From an uncultured Lachnospiraceae bacterium (lineage in GTDB: Bacteria; Bacillota; Clostridia; Lachnospirales; Lachnospiraceae), in the NCBI GenBank assembly GCA_910578405.1, contig CAJTQO010000015.1:10021-74020 (forward strand): 64,000 nt of DNA. Reading direction: 5' to 3'. Position 1 is the stretch's first letter. Each line of letters opens with the position of its first letter. Under the pieces are notes generated by a model that saw only the letters and a list, made by a program, of their open reading frames with translations, did not search any database and was not told the origin of the DNA. Shown here piece after piece: positions 9,189 through 16,703 of the stretch. The position numbers were made by a program, and so were the translations under genes.

Positions 9189-9722
9189 CTACAGCATATG
9201 GGGGAAATCCGCCGCCCAGGCCGCATCCGCTATAAAAAACAAAAGCAATACAAGGCTGGCCAACTGCAGCCCCCTGCGCCCGTCCTCTTTTCTGTAAAGC
9301 TTCCGGTAAAGCATACGCAGGTAAGGCGTGATATAGCAGACTAAAAACCAGCCCCCCACTCCAAACAACAGGCTGCTAAGCAGACAGATCCGCCCGCTGA
9401 CATTGAAAAATTCTCCGCTGTAATCCCACCACCGCGCCCCCCATACCCGTTCCAACGCAAAACTGGCCAAATATTCCAAAACTGTGCAAAGCGCCAAGGA
9501 TGAAAAAAACACCCTCGCCGGTTTATGCTCCCACCGCTTCAGCAAAAACGTCAGCGCAACGCCTCCGCAGCCATAAATAGGAAGCCATGGGCCAAACAGC
9601 GCCCCCCGGTTCACAAACCGCCCCTCCATTGCCAGGTAAATTCCCGCCCTTATGCAAAAACCTTGTAAAATCCAACATTTCAAACTGGCCTGGTTAAAAA
9701 ATCTTAAAATGGTTCTTTTCAC
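9189..9722 (-). CDS. Small membrane protein, putative ABC transporter permease CmpB family
   Basis: A 177-residue protein with about four hydrophobic helices. GPWLPIYGCGG (about residues 45-55) and WWDYSGEFFNVSGRICL (about 98-114) are the signatures of the CmpB-like family (PF06541), which is annotated as an ABC transporter permease but has no demonstrated function. The predicted start is a GTG with a weak ribosome-binding site; no better start lies nearby. No ATPase partner is adjacent. Confidence 0.75.
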   Translation of the reverse strand: MKRTILRFFNQASLKCWILQGFCIRAGIYLAMEGRFVNRGALFGPWLPIYGCGGVALTFLLKRWEHKPARVFFSSLALCTVLEYLASFALERVWGARWWDYSGEFFNVSGRICLLSSLLFGVGGWFLVCYITPYLRMLYRKLYRKEDGRRGLQLASLVLLLFFIADAAWAADFPHML

Positions 9723-9737
9723 AATGCCATTTCTATG

Positions 9738-9860
9738 TATAATTTGTTTTACAGGTCTGACGGTTCCCCATCAGAAATGGGTAAAACCGATGCGGACAAC
9801 ACACTGGTTATTTGGCCAAACGTAACCTGGACAGCACACAAAAATGGAGTATAGGAGAAC
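9738..9860 (+). promoter_or_regulatory. Structured 5' leader of the ECF transporter gene, possible riboswitch
   Basis: A TATAAT box at 9738-9743 precedes about 110 untranslated bases. A three-part stem is visible at 9755-9797 (GTC/GAC, CGGTT/AACCG and CCCAT/ATGGG around a CAGAA loop), and a second hairpin at about 9803-9832 (GGTTA/TAACC around the palindrome TTTGGCCAAA). S components for vitamins are often under riboswitch control. I do not recognise the consensus of a known class (TPP, FMN, THF, cobalamin, preQ1), so this is inference from structure and position. Confidence 0.4.
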
Positions 9861-10502
9861 ATGGAGAAAATGATGAAAAACGAAAACATGGCAAAAAATG
9901 AGAACATGCAGAAAATGGTTTTTACCGGCGTGATTGCCGCGCTTTCTTATGTGGTATTTACGTTCCTTCAAATTAAAATCACACTGCCGGGCGGCGACGC
10001 CACTTCCATTCACCTTGGCAATGCCGTTTGTGTATTGGGCGCGCTGTTACTGGGCGGCGTATATGGCGGGCTGGGGGGCGCCATCGGCATGACCCTTGGG
10101 GATTTGTTTGATCCGGTCTATGTGGTCTATGCGCCGAAAACCTTTCTTTTAAAATTCTGCATTGGCTTGCTTACCGGGCTGGTGGCCCATAAGCTTGGCC
10201 ATATTTCCACACAAACCGATTCCGGGAAAGTATTCCGGTGGACCGTGGCCGCAGCCGCCAGCGGACTGCTGTTCAATGTTATTTTCGATCCGCTTGCAGG
10301 CTACTTTTACAAACTGGCCGTTTTAGGCAAACCAGCGGCGGAACTCACCCTGGCATGGAACGTAGCTTCCACCTCTATCAATGCCGTTACTTCCGCAGTG
10401 GCTTCCGTAGCCGTATATATGGCGCTGCGCCCTGCCATAAAAAAATCCGGTCTGTTCCCTGGCAGCAGCGCTGCAGCAGGCAAACAAATCCGGAAAATAT
10501 AA
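9861..10502 (+). CDS. ECF transporter S component (vitamin-type substrate-binding protein)
   Basis: A 213-residue integral membrane protein with about six helices. Segments such as GALLLGGVYGGLGGAIGM and LGDLFDP resemble the PF07155-type S components of energy-coupling factor transporters, which bind a vitamin or precursor and share a common EcfAA'T module encoded elsewhere. The substrate is not assignable. The ATG has AGGAGAAC in front. The first 19 residues repeat the motif KNEN and are probably a cytoplasmic tail. It is a single-gene unit closed by a terminator at 10528-10565. Confidence 0.85.
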   Translation: MEKMMKNENMAKNENMQKMVFTGVIAALSYVVFTFLQIKITLPGGDATSIHLGNAVCVLGALLLGGVYGGLGGAIGMTLGDLFDPVYVVYAPKTFLLKFCIGLLTGLVAHKLGHISTQTDSGKVFRWTVAAAASGLLFNVIFDPLAGYFYKLAVLGKPAAELTLAWNVASTSINAVTSAVASVAVYMALRPAIKKSGLFPGSSAAAGKQIRKI

Positions 10503-10527
10503 TCCCATCTCATTATAAATATAGCCA

Positions 10528-10565
10528 GGCCGGCCTGCAGCCCTCCTAAACGCCGCAGGCCGGCC
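10528..10565. terminator. Hairpin between convergent genes
   Basis: An 11-bp perfect stem (GGCCGGCCTGC/GCAGGCCGGCC) with a 16-base loop sits between the 3' ends of the ECF gene and the PspC gene. The T run is weak on both sides, but the position suits a bidirectional terminator. Confidence 0.7.
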
Positions 10566-10582
10566 GATAAAACATAAGCCGC

Positions 10583-10774
10583 TTACTCTTCCGGAATAAT
10601 TATGGAAGCCAGCAGGTACACCACAAACCCTGTGCCTACGCTGCAGATGCTGGCAATCAGCCAGATTACCCGTATCACGGTAGGATCCACACCAATATAT
10701 TCTCCCAATCCTCCGCATACGCCACATATTGTCCTGTTTGTCCTCGATCTGAGAAGTTTCTTATAATCCTGCAT
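10583..10774 (-). CDS. PspC domain protein
   Basis: A 63-residue single-domain protein. The signature LLRSRTNRTICGVCGGLGEY is followed by YIGVDPTVIR and a hydrophobic helix ending in IIPEE, a complete stand-alone PspC domain. PspC proteins sit in the membrane and take part in envelope stress responses. It lies 71 bases behind the DUF4097 gene in the same direction, so it is probably part of the PadR operon. Confidence 0.92.
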   Translation of the reverse strand: MQDYKKLLRSRTNRTICGVCGGLGEYIGVDPTVIRVIWLIASICSVGTGFVVYLLASIIIPEE

Positions 10775-10845
10775 TGTTCATCCTTCCTTTCTTTTTCTTT
10801 TCCTTTTCTTAATCTGATTTTTATTTTCCGGTTCCAATTGAATGC

Positions 10846-11895
10846 CTATTGGGCAAACTGAACCTCAATTTTCCCCATCGAACATTCCAGTTCGCATTCC
10901 ACTGCCGCCCCATTGTCAACTTTGGATTCCGCCGCCAGTGAACTGTAATTCTTCCCCCCTATGTTTATCTTGCCCATATCACAGCTTATTTTATAATTAT
11001 AGTCCGTTTCGCTCCCGCCTAACGCCAGTTCCGCTTTCCCCATGCCGCATTCCACCTTTATCTTTTGTCCCATGTCTCCCTGCACATATGCGCTTCCCAT
11101 GCCAATCTCCATATCCAGCTTCTGCGCCGATACCCGCTCTAACAAAACCTGGCCGGCGCCAACCTCCACATCCAGTTTTTTGCAGTCCAACATCCTTGCC
11201 GTTATTTTCCCGGCCCCCACTGCCATATCCACTTCATCTGCCTTCAGCGCCGCTATTTCCATCATGCCGCCGCCTACTTCTATCTCCGCCTTCTTTAAAG
11301 CCAGCCCTTTGGGAAGGTACAGGCATACCTGCTCCTCACCAATCCCAAGCGCCCAGTCTTCCCAATCTTCCCCCCGGTTCCCCTCCAGGTACAGCGTCCC
11401 ATTGTCCTCATATACCTCATAATCCCCTTCCCCATCCACTTTAATGCCAAAACTGTCATTTTCAGATTCCAGAAGATAAAGCATGGCGCCCCCTATTTCA
11501 ATTTTCATCTTCTTCACCTGCGACGCCCGGATTCCGGTATCCACATAATCCTGCCCGGCCCACTGCCTATTTGCCCTGGCCGCCTCAGCCTCTCCCAACT
11601 CTTCTAATCGCTCTAACTCTTCTAATTCCTCTAACTCTTCCAATTCCTCCCATTCCCCGTAATCCTCGTAATCTTCCCATTCCTCCTTATCCTCAAAGCT
11701 TTCCCAATCCCCCCACGAATGCCAGCCGTAGGCTGCCGGTATCGACCATGCAAACCGCACCCACGAATCCTCTTCCTCTGCCGCTTCTTTCGCCAACTTC
11801 CAGCCCCCGGCCCATGCGCCCAGGGCACACAGCGTCCCCCCCATTATAATAAGGAACAAAGAGGCCAGCAAGCATATCTTTGTAAACCGTCTCAT
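10846..11895 (-). CDS. DUF4097-type beta-repeat protein with membrane anchor
   Basis: A 349-residue protein. Residues 8-30 form a membrane helix. Residues about 40-105 are extremely acidic, with tandem EEL units, and the rest is the repeated beta-strand pattern of DUF4097/adhesin-like proteins (IEVGGGMMEI, VEVGAGQVLL, MEIGMGSAYV). ATGA overlap with the upstream gene shows coupling. Such proteins accompany PadR and DUF1700 genes in Firmicutes and probably act at the envelope; no biochemical role is established. The acidic repeat (DNA 11597-11665) looks like a recent simple-sequence expansion. Confidence 0.85.
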   Translation of the reverse strand: MRRFTKICLLASLFLIIMGGTLCALGAWAGGWKLAKEAAEEEDSWVRFAWSIPAAYGWHSWGDWESFEDKEEWEDYEDYGEWEELEELEELEELERLEELGEAEAARANRQWAGQDYVDTGIRASQVKKMKIEIGGAMLYLLESENDSFGIKVDGEGDYEVYEDNGTLYLEGNRGEDWEDWALGIGEEQVCLYLPKGLALKKAEIEVGGGMMEIAALKADEVDMAVGAGKITARMLDCKKLDVEVGAGQVLLERVSAQKLDMEIGMGSAYVQGDMGQKIKVECGMGKAELALGGSETDYNYKISCDMGKINIGGKNYSSLAAESKVDNGAAVECELECSMGKIEVQFAQ

Positions 11896-12599
11896 ACGTT
11901 CTTTACCCCCTTTCCGCGCAACAGTCTGGAGCCTATCTTCCAAGCCCCCCGGATCATCCATGGAATAGCCACTGTCCAGAGCCAGACTGCCAGCCAGATG
12001 AAAAATAACGCCAAACCTCCAAGCAAAATGCCAAGCCCAAGAAAGCAAATCGCCGCCAAAGGCTGCGCCGCCAAAGTCATCGCCCCAAACACCGCCAGGA
12101 CAACTGCAGCCGCCAGTAAAACGGCCCCTGCCAATGTTACGCTAAGCACAATCCCAAGGATACTGCCAAGTATGCCCACCCCTGTGCCTATAACGCCGGC
12201 GGCAATGCCAGCCAGGGCCGGAAAGCCAATGAGGCACATAATAAGGATTAATGCAATCATCCCCGGCGATAACGGCTTCCCATTCCCCGCCCTTCTTCCG
12301 TCTTTCCCTTTTCCCGCTCTCTCCTTGCGGGCAATCTCCTGCTTCATTTCTTCCCCAAACGCCCGGTTCCTGTAACCGTTTTCCGTAAATTCCCCCCGTT
12401 CCCCTCCGTCGCTTAGCCCTTCCCGTATCACCCTGGCCAAATCCTGCGCCGTCCCCAGGGAGCGCAGCACTTCCTCTTCATTCTCTACGCCCGCGTCATT
12501 CAGATAGTCGTTATAATACTGCAGCGCTTCTTCCCTTTCACTTGGCGAAATATCGGAAAGCAGCGCTTCCAATTCTTTCATAAATATGAATCGATCCAT
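11892..12599 (-). CDS. DUF1700 family membrane protein
   Basis: A 235-residue protein. The N-terminal 70 residues form the DUF1700 helical module (FMKELEALLSDISPSEREEA, then YNDYLNDAG), followed by a charged linker and several Gly/Ala-rich membrane helices (about residues 115-220). The ATG at 12599 follows AGGAGGTTGGCT; the longer frame lacks such a site. It lies between the PadR repressor and the DUF4097 gene, the usual three-gene order. The function is unknown, presumably envelope-related. Confidence 0.9.
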   Translation of the reverse strand: MDRFIFMKELEALLSDISPSEREEALQYYNDYLNDAGVENEEEVLRSLGTAQDLARVIREGLSDGGERGEFTENGYRNRAFGEEMKQEIARKERAGKGKDGRRAGNGKPLSPGMIALILIMCLIGFPALAGIAAGVIGTGVGILGSILGIVLSVTLAGAVLLAAAVVLAVFGAMTLAAQPLAAICFLGLGILLGGLALFFIWLAVWLWTVAIPWMIRGAWKIGSRLLRGKGVKNV

Positions 12600-12654
12600 A
12601 GCCAACCTCCTCGTTTTCTTCCAGCCCTGCCTCTGTTTTCCAAGCCGGACCGCC

Positions 12655-12972
12655 TTACTTTCCCCCTTCAAACATAATGCTTATTTTTGCAGAATACCTT
12701 TTCCATTCGTTTTTATACAGCCCAAGCTGTGCCATCCCCTTATCCGTCACCTTATAATACCTGCGGTTCCTCCCGGCACATTCCATATCGTATACGCTTA
12801 GACATGCATCCTTCTGCAGCCGCCGCAGCACCGGATACAACGTAGACTCCGACAGTTCGATTACCTGCCGCACCTCCTGCGTAATCTTGTATCCATAAGT
12901 GCCCTCCTGCTCCTTGGACACGACTGCGAGGACAATAGCATCCAATAGCGCCGCTCCTGTATTAAATACCAT
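12655..12972 (-). CDS. PadR family transcriptional repressor
   Basis: A 105-residue winged-helix DNA-binding protein. The PadR pattern is complete: YGYKITQEVRQ (helix 2), SESTLYPVLRRLQKD (recognition helix) and the wing GRNRRYYKVTDKG. A clear AAAGGAG precedes the ATG. It is the first gene of the operon, and a strong promoter with two copies of an AT-rich palindrome lies about 200 bases upstream, so it probably controls its own transcript in response to envelope or drug stress. Confidence 0.95.
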   Translation of the reverse strand: MVFNTGAALLDAIVLAVVSKEQEGTYGYKITQEVRQVIELSESTLYPVLRRLQKDACLSVYDMECAGRNRRYYKVTDKGMAQLGLYKNEWKRYSAKISIMFEGGK

Positions 12973-13160
12973 ATCCCTTACTCCTTTCGCACAATCCGCA
13001 CTCTCCGGCTATTGCAGGCCAGCCAAAACTCCTTACCCATATCCGTCACACAACCGCCCCTCTCCTCTCTGCCCTTATTACCTGTCTGCGCTTCGTTTCT
13101 TCTAACATTTAATGACGACATTCCTTCCATGGCGGCATTCCTTCCATAACTTCACCGCTT

Positions 13161-13187
13161 TATATAATATTATACGTCATATACTAT
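13161..13187. promoter_or_regulatory. Candidate PadR operator, copy 1
   Basis: TATAATATTATACGTCA followed by TATACTAT. The same palindrome occurs again at 13213-13236, over the promoter, with the following GTCA and TACTA also conserved. Duplication of a dyad at the promoter of a PadR operon suggests repressor sites. Confidence 0.5.
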
Positions 13188-13202
13188 CTTTCCTTGTTTC
13201 AT

Positions 13203-13231
13203 ACTATACACCATATAATATTATATGTCAA
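13203..13231 (-). promoter_or_regulatory. PadR operon promoter with overlapping operator
   Basis: TTGACA (13226-13231) and TATAGT (13203-13208) with a 17-base spacer, facing padR. The palindrome ATATAATATTATAT fills the spacer, an ideal position for repression. Confidence 0.8.
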
Positions 13232-13315
13232 TACTAATTTTACAGTCTTTTGCCTTTTTCGCAAAGGCTTTTCCAGGCACAGCGGTTATTTTTACGGATA
13301 GAGCCAATTACCCGG

Positions 13316-13344
13316 TTGTAATTTTATCCAAACTAAGTTAAAAT
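13316..13344 (+). promoter_or_regulatory. Promoter of the small phage-like gene
   Basis: TTGTAA and TAAAAT with a 17-base spacer, about 57 bases upstream of the rightward small gene. Confidence 0.6.
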
Positions 13345-13401
13345 AAAAAATAGAATACACAAACAATACAGCACATTGTGCCATAATGGGAGGCAAGCAA
13401 C

Positions 13402-13701
13402 ATGAAGAAAAAATACACACGGGCGGCCCTTACCGTGACCGCGCAGCAGTATGAAGTGAACCAGGGGCTGGAAGACGGATTTGAATTATACACAAAAGTC
13501 ATTACTAACGGCTGGATTAGCCCTGACAACCTGGTACACATCACCCGTCCGGACGGCGCCGTCGTATGTCCGTTTATCCAAAACCGCCGCGGCGTTACCT
13601 TTATCCGCGAAGGGGATTACATTATCTTTGACGACAATGGAGAATGCCACGTATGCGGCGAAGACAAATTTCCCCAAAGATATCAGCCTGTGGAAGAATA
13701 G
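13402..13701 (+). CDS. Small protein of phage-associated type
   Basis: A 99-residue protein with its own promoter, a GGGAGG ribosome-binding site and a terminator. The C-terminal half (FIREGDYIIFDDNG, then a Cys and FPQRYQPVEE) resembles small uncharacterised proteins common in Firmicute prophages that end in GDYII...KPDIFEKTYEPVE. No other phage gene is near, so it may be a domesticated or isolated copy. The function is unknown. Confidence 0.75.
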   Translation: MKKKYTRAALTVTAQQYEVNQGLEDGFELYTKVITNGWISPDNLVHITRPDGAVVCPFIQNRRGVTFIREGDYIIFDDNGECHVCGEDKFPQRYQPVEE

Positions 13702-13731
13702 CCAGACAGTTTCCGCACTTTTCTTAAATAC

Positions 13732-13786
13732 AAAAGCCGTAACGGCGCCTGCCCCCAATTCCTGACAGACGCCATTACGGCTTTTT
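13732..13786. terminator. Bidirectional terminator
   Basis: A 16-bp stem with one mismatch (AAAAGCCGTAACGGCG pairing with CGCCATTACGGCTTTT) lies between the convergent small gene and the amylase gene. A and T runs flank it, so it can work in both directions. Confidence 0.9.
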
Positions 13787-13844
13787 ACATTTTTACCTAT
13801 TGGAACATTCCCCTCTTGGGAAAACCTGCCCCGCAGACAGTTTC

Positions 13845-15155
13845 CTATTTTTCCATTTTCCAGAAAAAGGCGCTGTAAGGAGGAAGTTCACTGCCCCCGC
13901 CAAAATCATGGCTCTTACCGGATATCAAATCCACAGCCATCCCGCAGCCTGCGTCAAAATGAGCGGTATACGTTTCTCCATCGGCATTAATTGCCACCAT
14001 CACCCTCTCATTGTCTGTTTTCCTTTCAAAAATGCACTGCTTATTGGTCAATACCACGGAACGGAACGCGCCATAGTTCAAAGCTTGCGAATTTTTCTTC
14101 GCCTCCGCCAGCTTCGCAATGTGTTCCGACAGTTCATTGAACACAGGTTCGTCAAAACATGCCCGCAGCGCCGGATCCCCCTGGCTCTTATCCGCCTTTG
14201 TCCCCCATTCGCTTCCATAATATACGCACGGAATGCCCGGCATGCCAAAGCATAACGCATAAATCAGAGGCAAATGCTTTTCATTGCCCAATATGCTGGC
14301 AATTCTGGACACATCATGGTTATCCACAAAGGACAGCAGATGCTTCCCTCTGTAAAGCGTCCAGTTCTCCGGCCCAAACTGCCTTAACAAGGAATGGACA
14401 ATCTCAAACAGGTTCATGCTGTTGAAGCTGGAATGCAGCCCCTTATAGCATTCATAATTGGTCGCTGAATGCAGCATACTGTCGTTCATCAACTGGTTAT
14501 AATCCCCATGCAGCATCTCGCCCAACAGGAAGAAATCCGCCTTTTTGCTGTCTGTAAAACTGCGCAGCCTGCGCACAAAATCATGGTCCAGGCAATAGGC
14601 CACATCCAGCCGCAGCCCGTCAATGTCAAATTCCCGTATCCACGCATCCACACTGTCCAAGATATGGCTGACCACTTCCTCATTGCGCAGATTTAACTTC
14701 ACCAGGTCATAATTCCCTTCCCAGCCTTCATACCAAAGACCGTCGTTATAGTTGGAATTCCCTCCCAGGTTAATATGAAACCAATTCAGGAAAGGGGAAC
14801 GCTCCCTGTTATGCACCACGTCCTGGAACTGGGCAAACCCTCTGCCCACATGGTTGAACACGCCGTCCAACACCACCTTTATCCCATTTTCATGCAGGGC
14901 GTCGCACACCTTCTTAAAATCCTCGTTCGTCCCCAACCTGCAGTCAATCTTTTTATAATCCCTTGTGTTATACCCATGGGTATCCGATTCAAAAACCGGC
15001 GAAAAATAAACAGCATTTATCCCCAGTTTCTTCATATGCGGAATCCAGTCCAACACCTTCCGGATCCTATGCTCCAACACCCCGTCATTTTCAAAGGGCG
15101 CCCCGCAAAACCCCAGTGGATAAATCTGATAAAACACACTTTCATAGGCCCACAT
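13845..15155 (-). CDS. Alpha-amylase family glycoside hydrolase (GH13)
   Basis: A 436-residue TIM-barrel enzyme without a signal peptide, so it probably acts in the cytoplasm on imported maltodextrins or cyclodextrins. The four GH13 regions are visible: DGVFNHVG, GLRLDVAY (Asp nucleophile), GEMLHG (Glu acid/base) and FVDNHD (transition-state Asp). A short C-terminal beta domain follows. It lacks the extra N-terminal domain of typical cyclomaltodextrinases and is shorter. It stands alone with no transporter nearby; exact specificity cannot be read from sequence. Confidence 0.93.
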   Translation of the reverse strand: MWAYESVFYQIYPLGFCGAPFENDGVLEHRIRKVLDWIPHMKKLGINAVYFSPVFESDTHGYNTRDYKKIDCRLGTNEDFKKVCDALHENGIKVVLDGVFNHVGRGFAQFQDVVHNRERSPFLNWFHINLGGNSNYNDGLWYEGWEGNYDLVKLNLRNEEVVSHILDSVDAWIREFDIDGLRLDVAYCLDHDFVRRLRSFTDSKKADFFLLGEMLHGDYNQLMNDSMLHSATNYECYKGLHSSFNSMNLFEIVHSLLRQFGPENWTLYRGKHLLSFVDNHDVSRIASILGNEKHLPLIYALCFGMPGIPCVYYGSEWGTKADKSQGDPALRACFDEPVFNELSEHIAKLAEAKKNSQALNYGAFRSVVLTNKQCIFERKTDNERVMVAINADGETYTAHFDAGCGMAVDLISGKSHDFGGGSELPPYSAFFWKMEK

Positions 15156-15817
15156 CTTATTTTACCTCCATTATATTTGGCTTTTTCAAAAGCTACTTTA
15201 CCATTCTACCACATTTGGCCAAACTTGCACACTAATTTTTCCGCAAGGCATTCCGCCTGCGCTTATCCAAGGCGGCAATAGGAAAGGATGCGCGCAAATT
15301 CCCTATTTCTCCTTATTTATTGACTAAGTCAGTATTCTGCAATATAAAGTCAGAATATTGCAATATAACTTGCAAAAAAAGAATGTGTATAACTTTTAAT
15401 ATTTCAACTATTTTTCTACATAATCCAAAAAGAAATCCCCCATTTCCACTGAGTTATCCACACTCGACGCCATCGTCGTCCCTACCGACCGCCCAATTGC
15501 ATCCCTCTTTTCTGACGTCATTTGAAGAAAAGCGCCTTCATTTTTTATCAAAAAAGTGCTATTTTGCTATCATATGGTGCAAAACAGTGGAAAAACACGT
15601 ACAAATGCATCCTATGGGAAGAAATGGAGCATATCCACAATTCCACTTTCAAAATCCACCCTCCAATGCTATAATAAGTCCAAGTTATCCACCTCCCTGC
15701 CCCCCAATCTGCACGCTCTAGAACACTGGTTATGCAAAAGCCAAAACTGCTGGAGGAGGCAAATCCCAAAAGAAAAGATAAGAAGATAAGATAAGTAAGG
15801 AAAGGAAAACAGGAAAA
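15156..15817. other. Long AT-rich intergenic region with nfo promoter
   Basis: A gap of 662 bases between divergent genes. It holds a direct repeat near 15333-15375 (GCAATATAA twice, possible operator), a DnaA-box-like TTATCCACA at 15454-15462 with a related site near 15684, and the nfo promoter. No convincing gene or RNA structure was found in the rest. Confidence 0.5.
15647..15675 (+). promoter_or_regulatory. Candidate nfo promoter
   Basis: TTTCAA and a perfect TATAAT separated by 17 bases, about 140 bases before the start of nfo. Confidence 0.6.
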
Positions 15818-16687
15818 ATGCTGAAACTAGGATCCCATGTAGGAATGAAAGGAAAAGAAATGCTCTTAGGCTCTGTCAAGGAAGCCGTTTCTTATGGAGC
15901 CAATACGTTTATGGTATTCACCGGAGCCCCGCAGAACACAAAGCGCAAGCCCATTGAAGAGCTGAATATCGCCAATGCCCGGCGTTACATGGAGGAATGC
16001 CATATGACCGAACCAGTCATCCACGCCCCCTATATTATCAACCTGGGCAATGCCGGCAATACGCAGACCTTCCGGCTTGCCGTGGACTTTCTGGCCATGG
16101 ACCTGGAACGCGCCGCCGCCATCGGAAGCCATACCCTCGTCCTGCACCCCGGCGCCCATGTAGGCGCAGGCCCGGAAATCGGAATCCGCAAAATCGCAGA
16201 AGGCTTAAATGAAATTCTCACCAAGGACACCCCCTGCCATATCGCGTTGGAAACCATGGCCGGAAAAGGTTCTGAAATAGGCAGAAGCTTGGAAGAGCTT
16301 GCCTCTATTTTTGACTTAGTAAGTCACAATGAAAAATTACGGATTTGTTTAGACACCTGTCATATGCATGACGCAGGCTACGATATCATCCACGATTTTG
16401 ACGGCGTCATCGCCCGCCTGGATGAACTGATTGGGAAAGACAATGTCGCCGTTTTGCACATCAATGACAGCAAAAATCCATGCGGTTCCCAAAAAGACCG
16501 CCATGCCAACATCGGAGACGGCTGCATTGGTTTCGACGCTCTGCACCGCATTGTCCATCACCCGGACTTTGCACACCTGCCCAAAATCCTCGAAACCCCC
16601 TACCGCCCGGACCCCAGCCAGCCAAACAAACTGCGCCCCCCTTACAAAGAGGAAATCCAGCGCCTCGCCGCCCCCTGTCAAACGTAA
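15818..16687 (+). CDS. nfo: Endonuclease IV (AP endonuclease)
   Basis: A 289-residue zinc-dependent TIM-barrel enzyme that cuts the backbone at abasic sites in base-excision repair. It begins LGSHVGM and carries LVLHPGAH, IALETMAGKG, LDTCH and HINDSK, which supply the metal ligands of the family. Usual length. The ATG is preceded by AGGAAAGGAAAAC. It is a single-gene unit, but a helicase-nuclease and a radical-SAM repair pair lie just beyond, giving a repair-rich neighbourhood. Confidence 0.97.
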   Translation: MLKLGSHVGMKGKEMLLGSVKEAVSYGANTFMVFTGAPQNTKRKPIEELNIANARRYMEECHMTEPVIHAPYIINLGNAGNTQTFRLAVDFLAMDLERAAAIGSHTLVLHPGAHVGAGPEIGIRKIAEGLNEILTKDTPCHIALETMAGKGSEIGRSLEELASIFDLVSHNEKLRICLDTCHMHDAGYDIIHDFDGVIARLDELIGKDNVAVLHINDSKNPCGSQKDRHANIGDGCIGFDALHRIVHHPDFAHLPKILETPYRPDPSQPNKLRPPYKEEIQRLAAPCQT

Positions 16688-16703
16688 GCGTCTAAAACGC
16701 TTC

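Noticed and set aside
15454..15700. Replication origin because of TTATCCACA boxes
   Set aside because: Only one full and one partial box, with no dnaA, dnaN or AT-rich unwinding array nearby.
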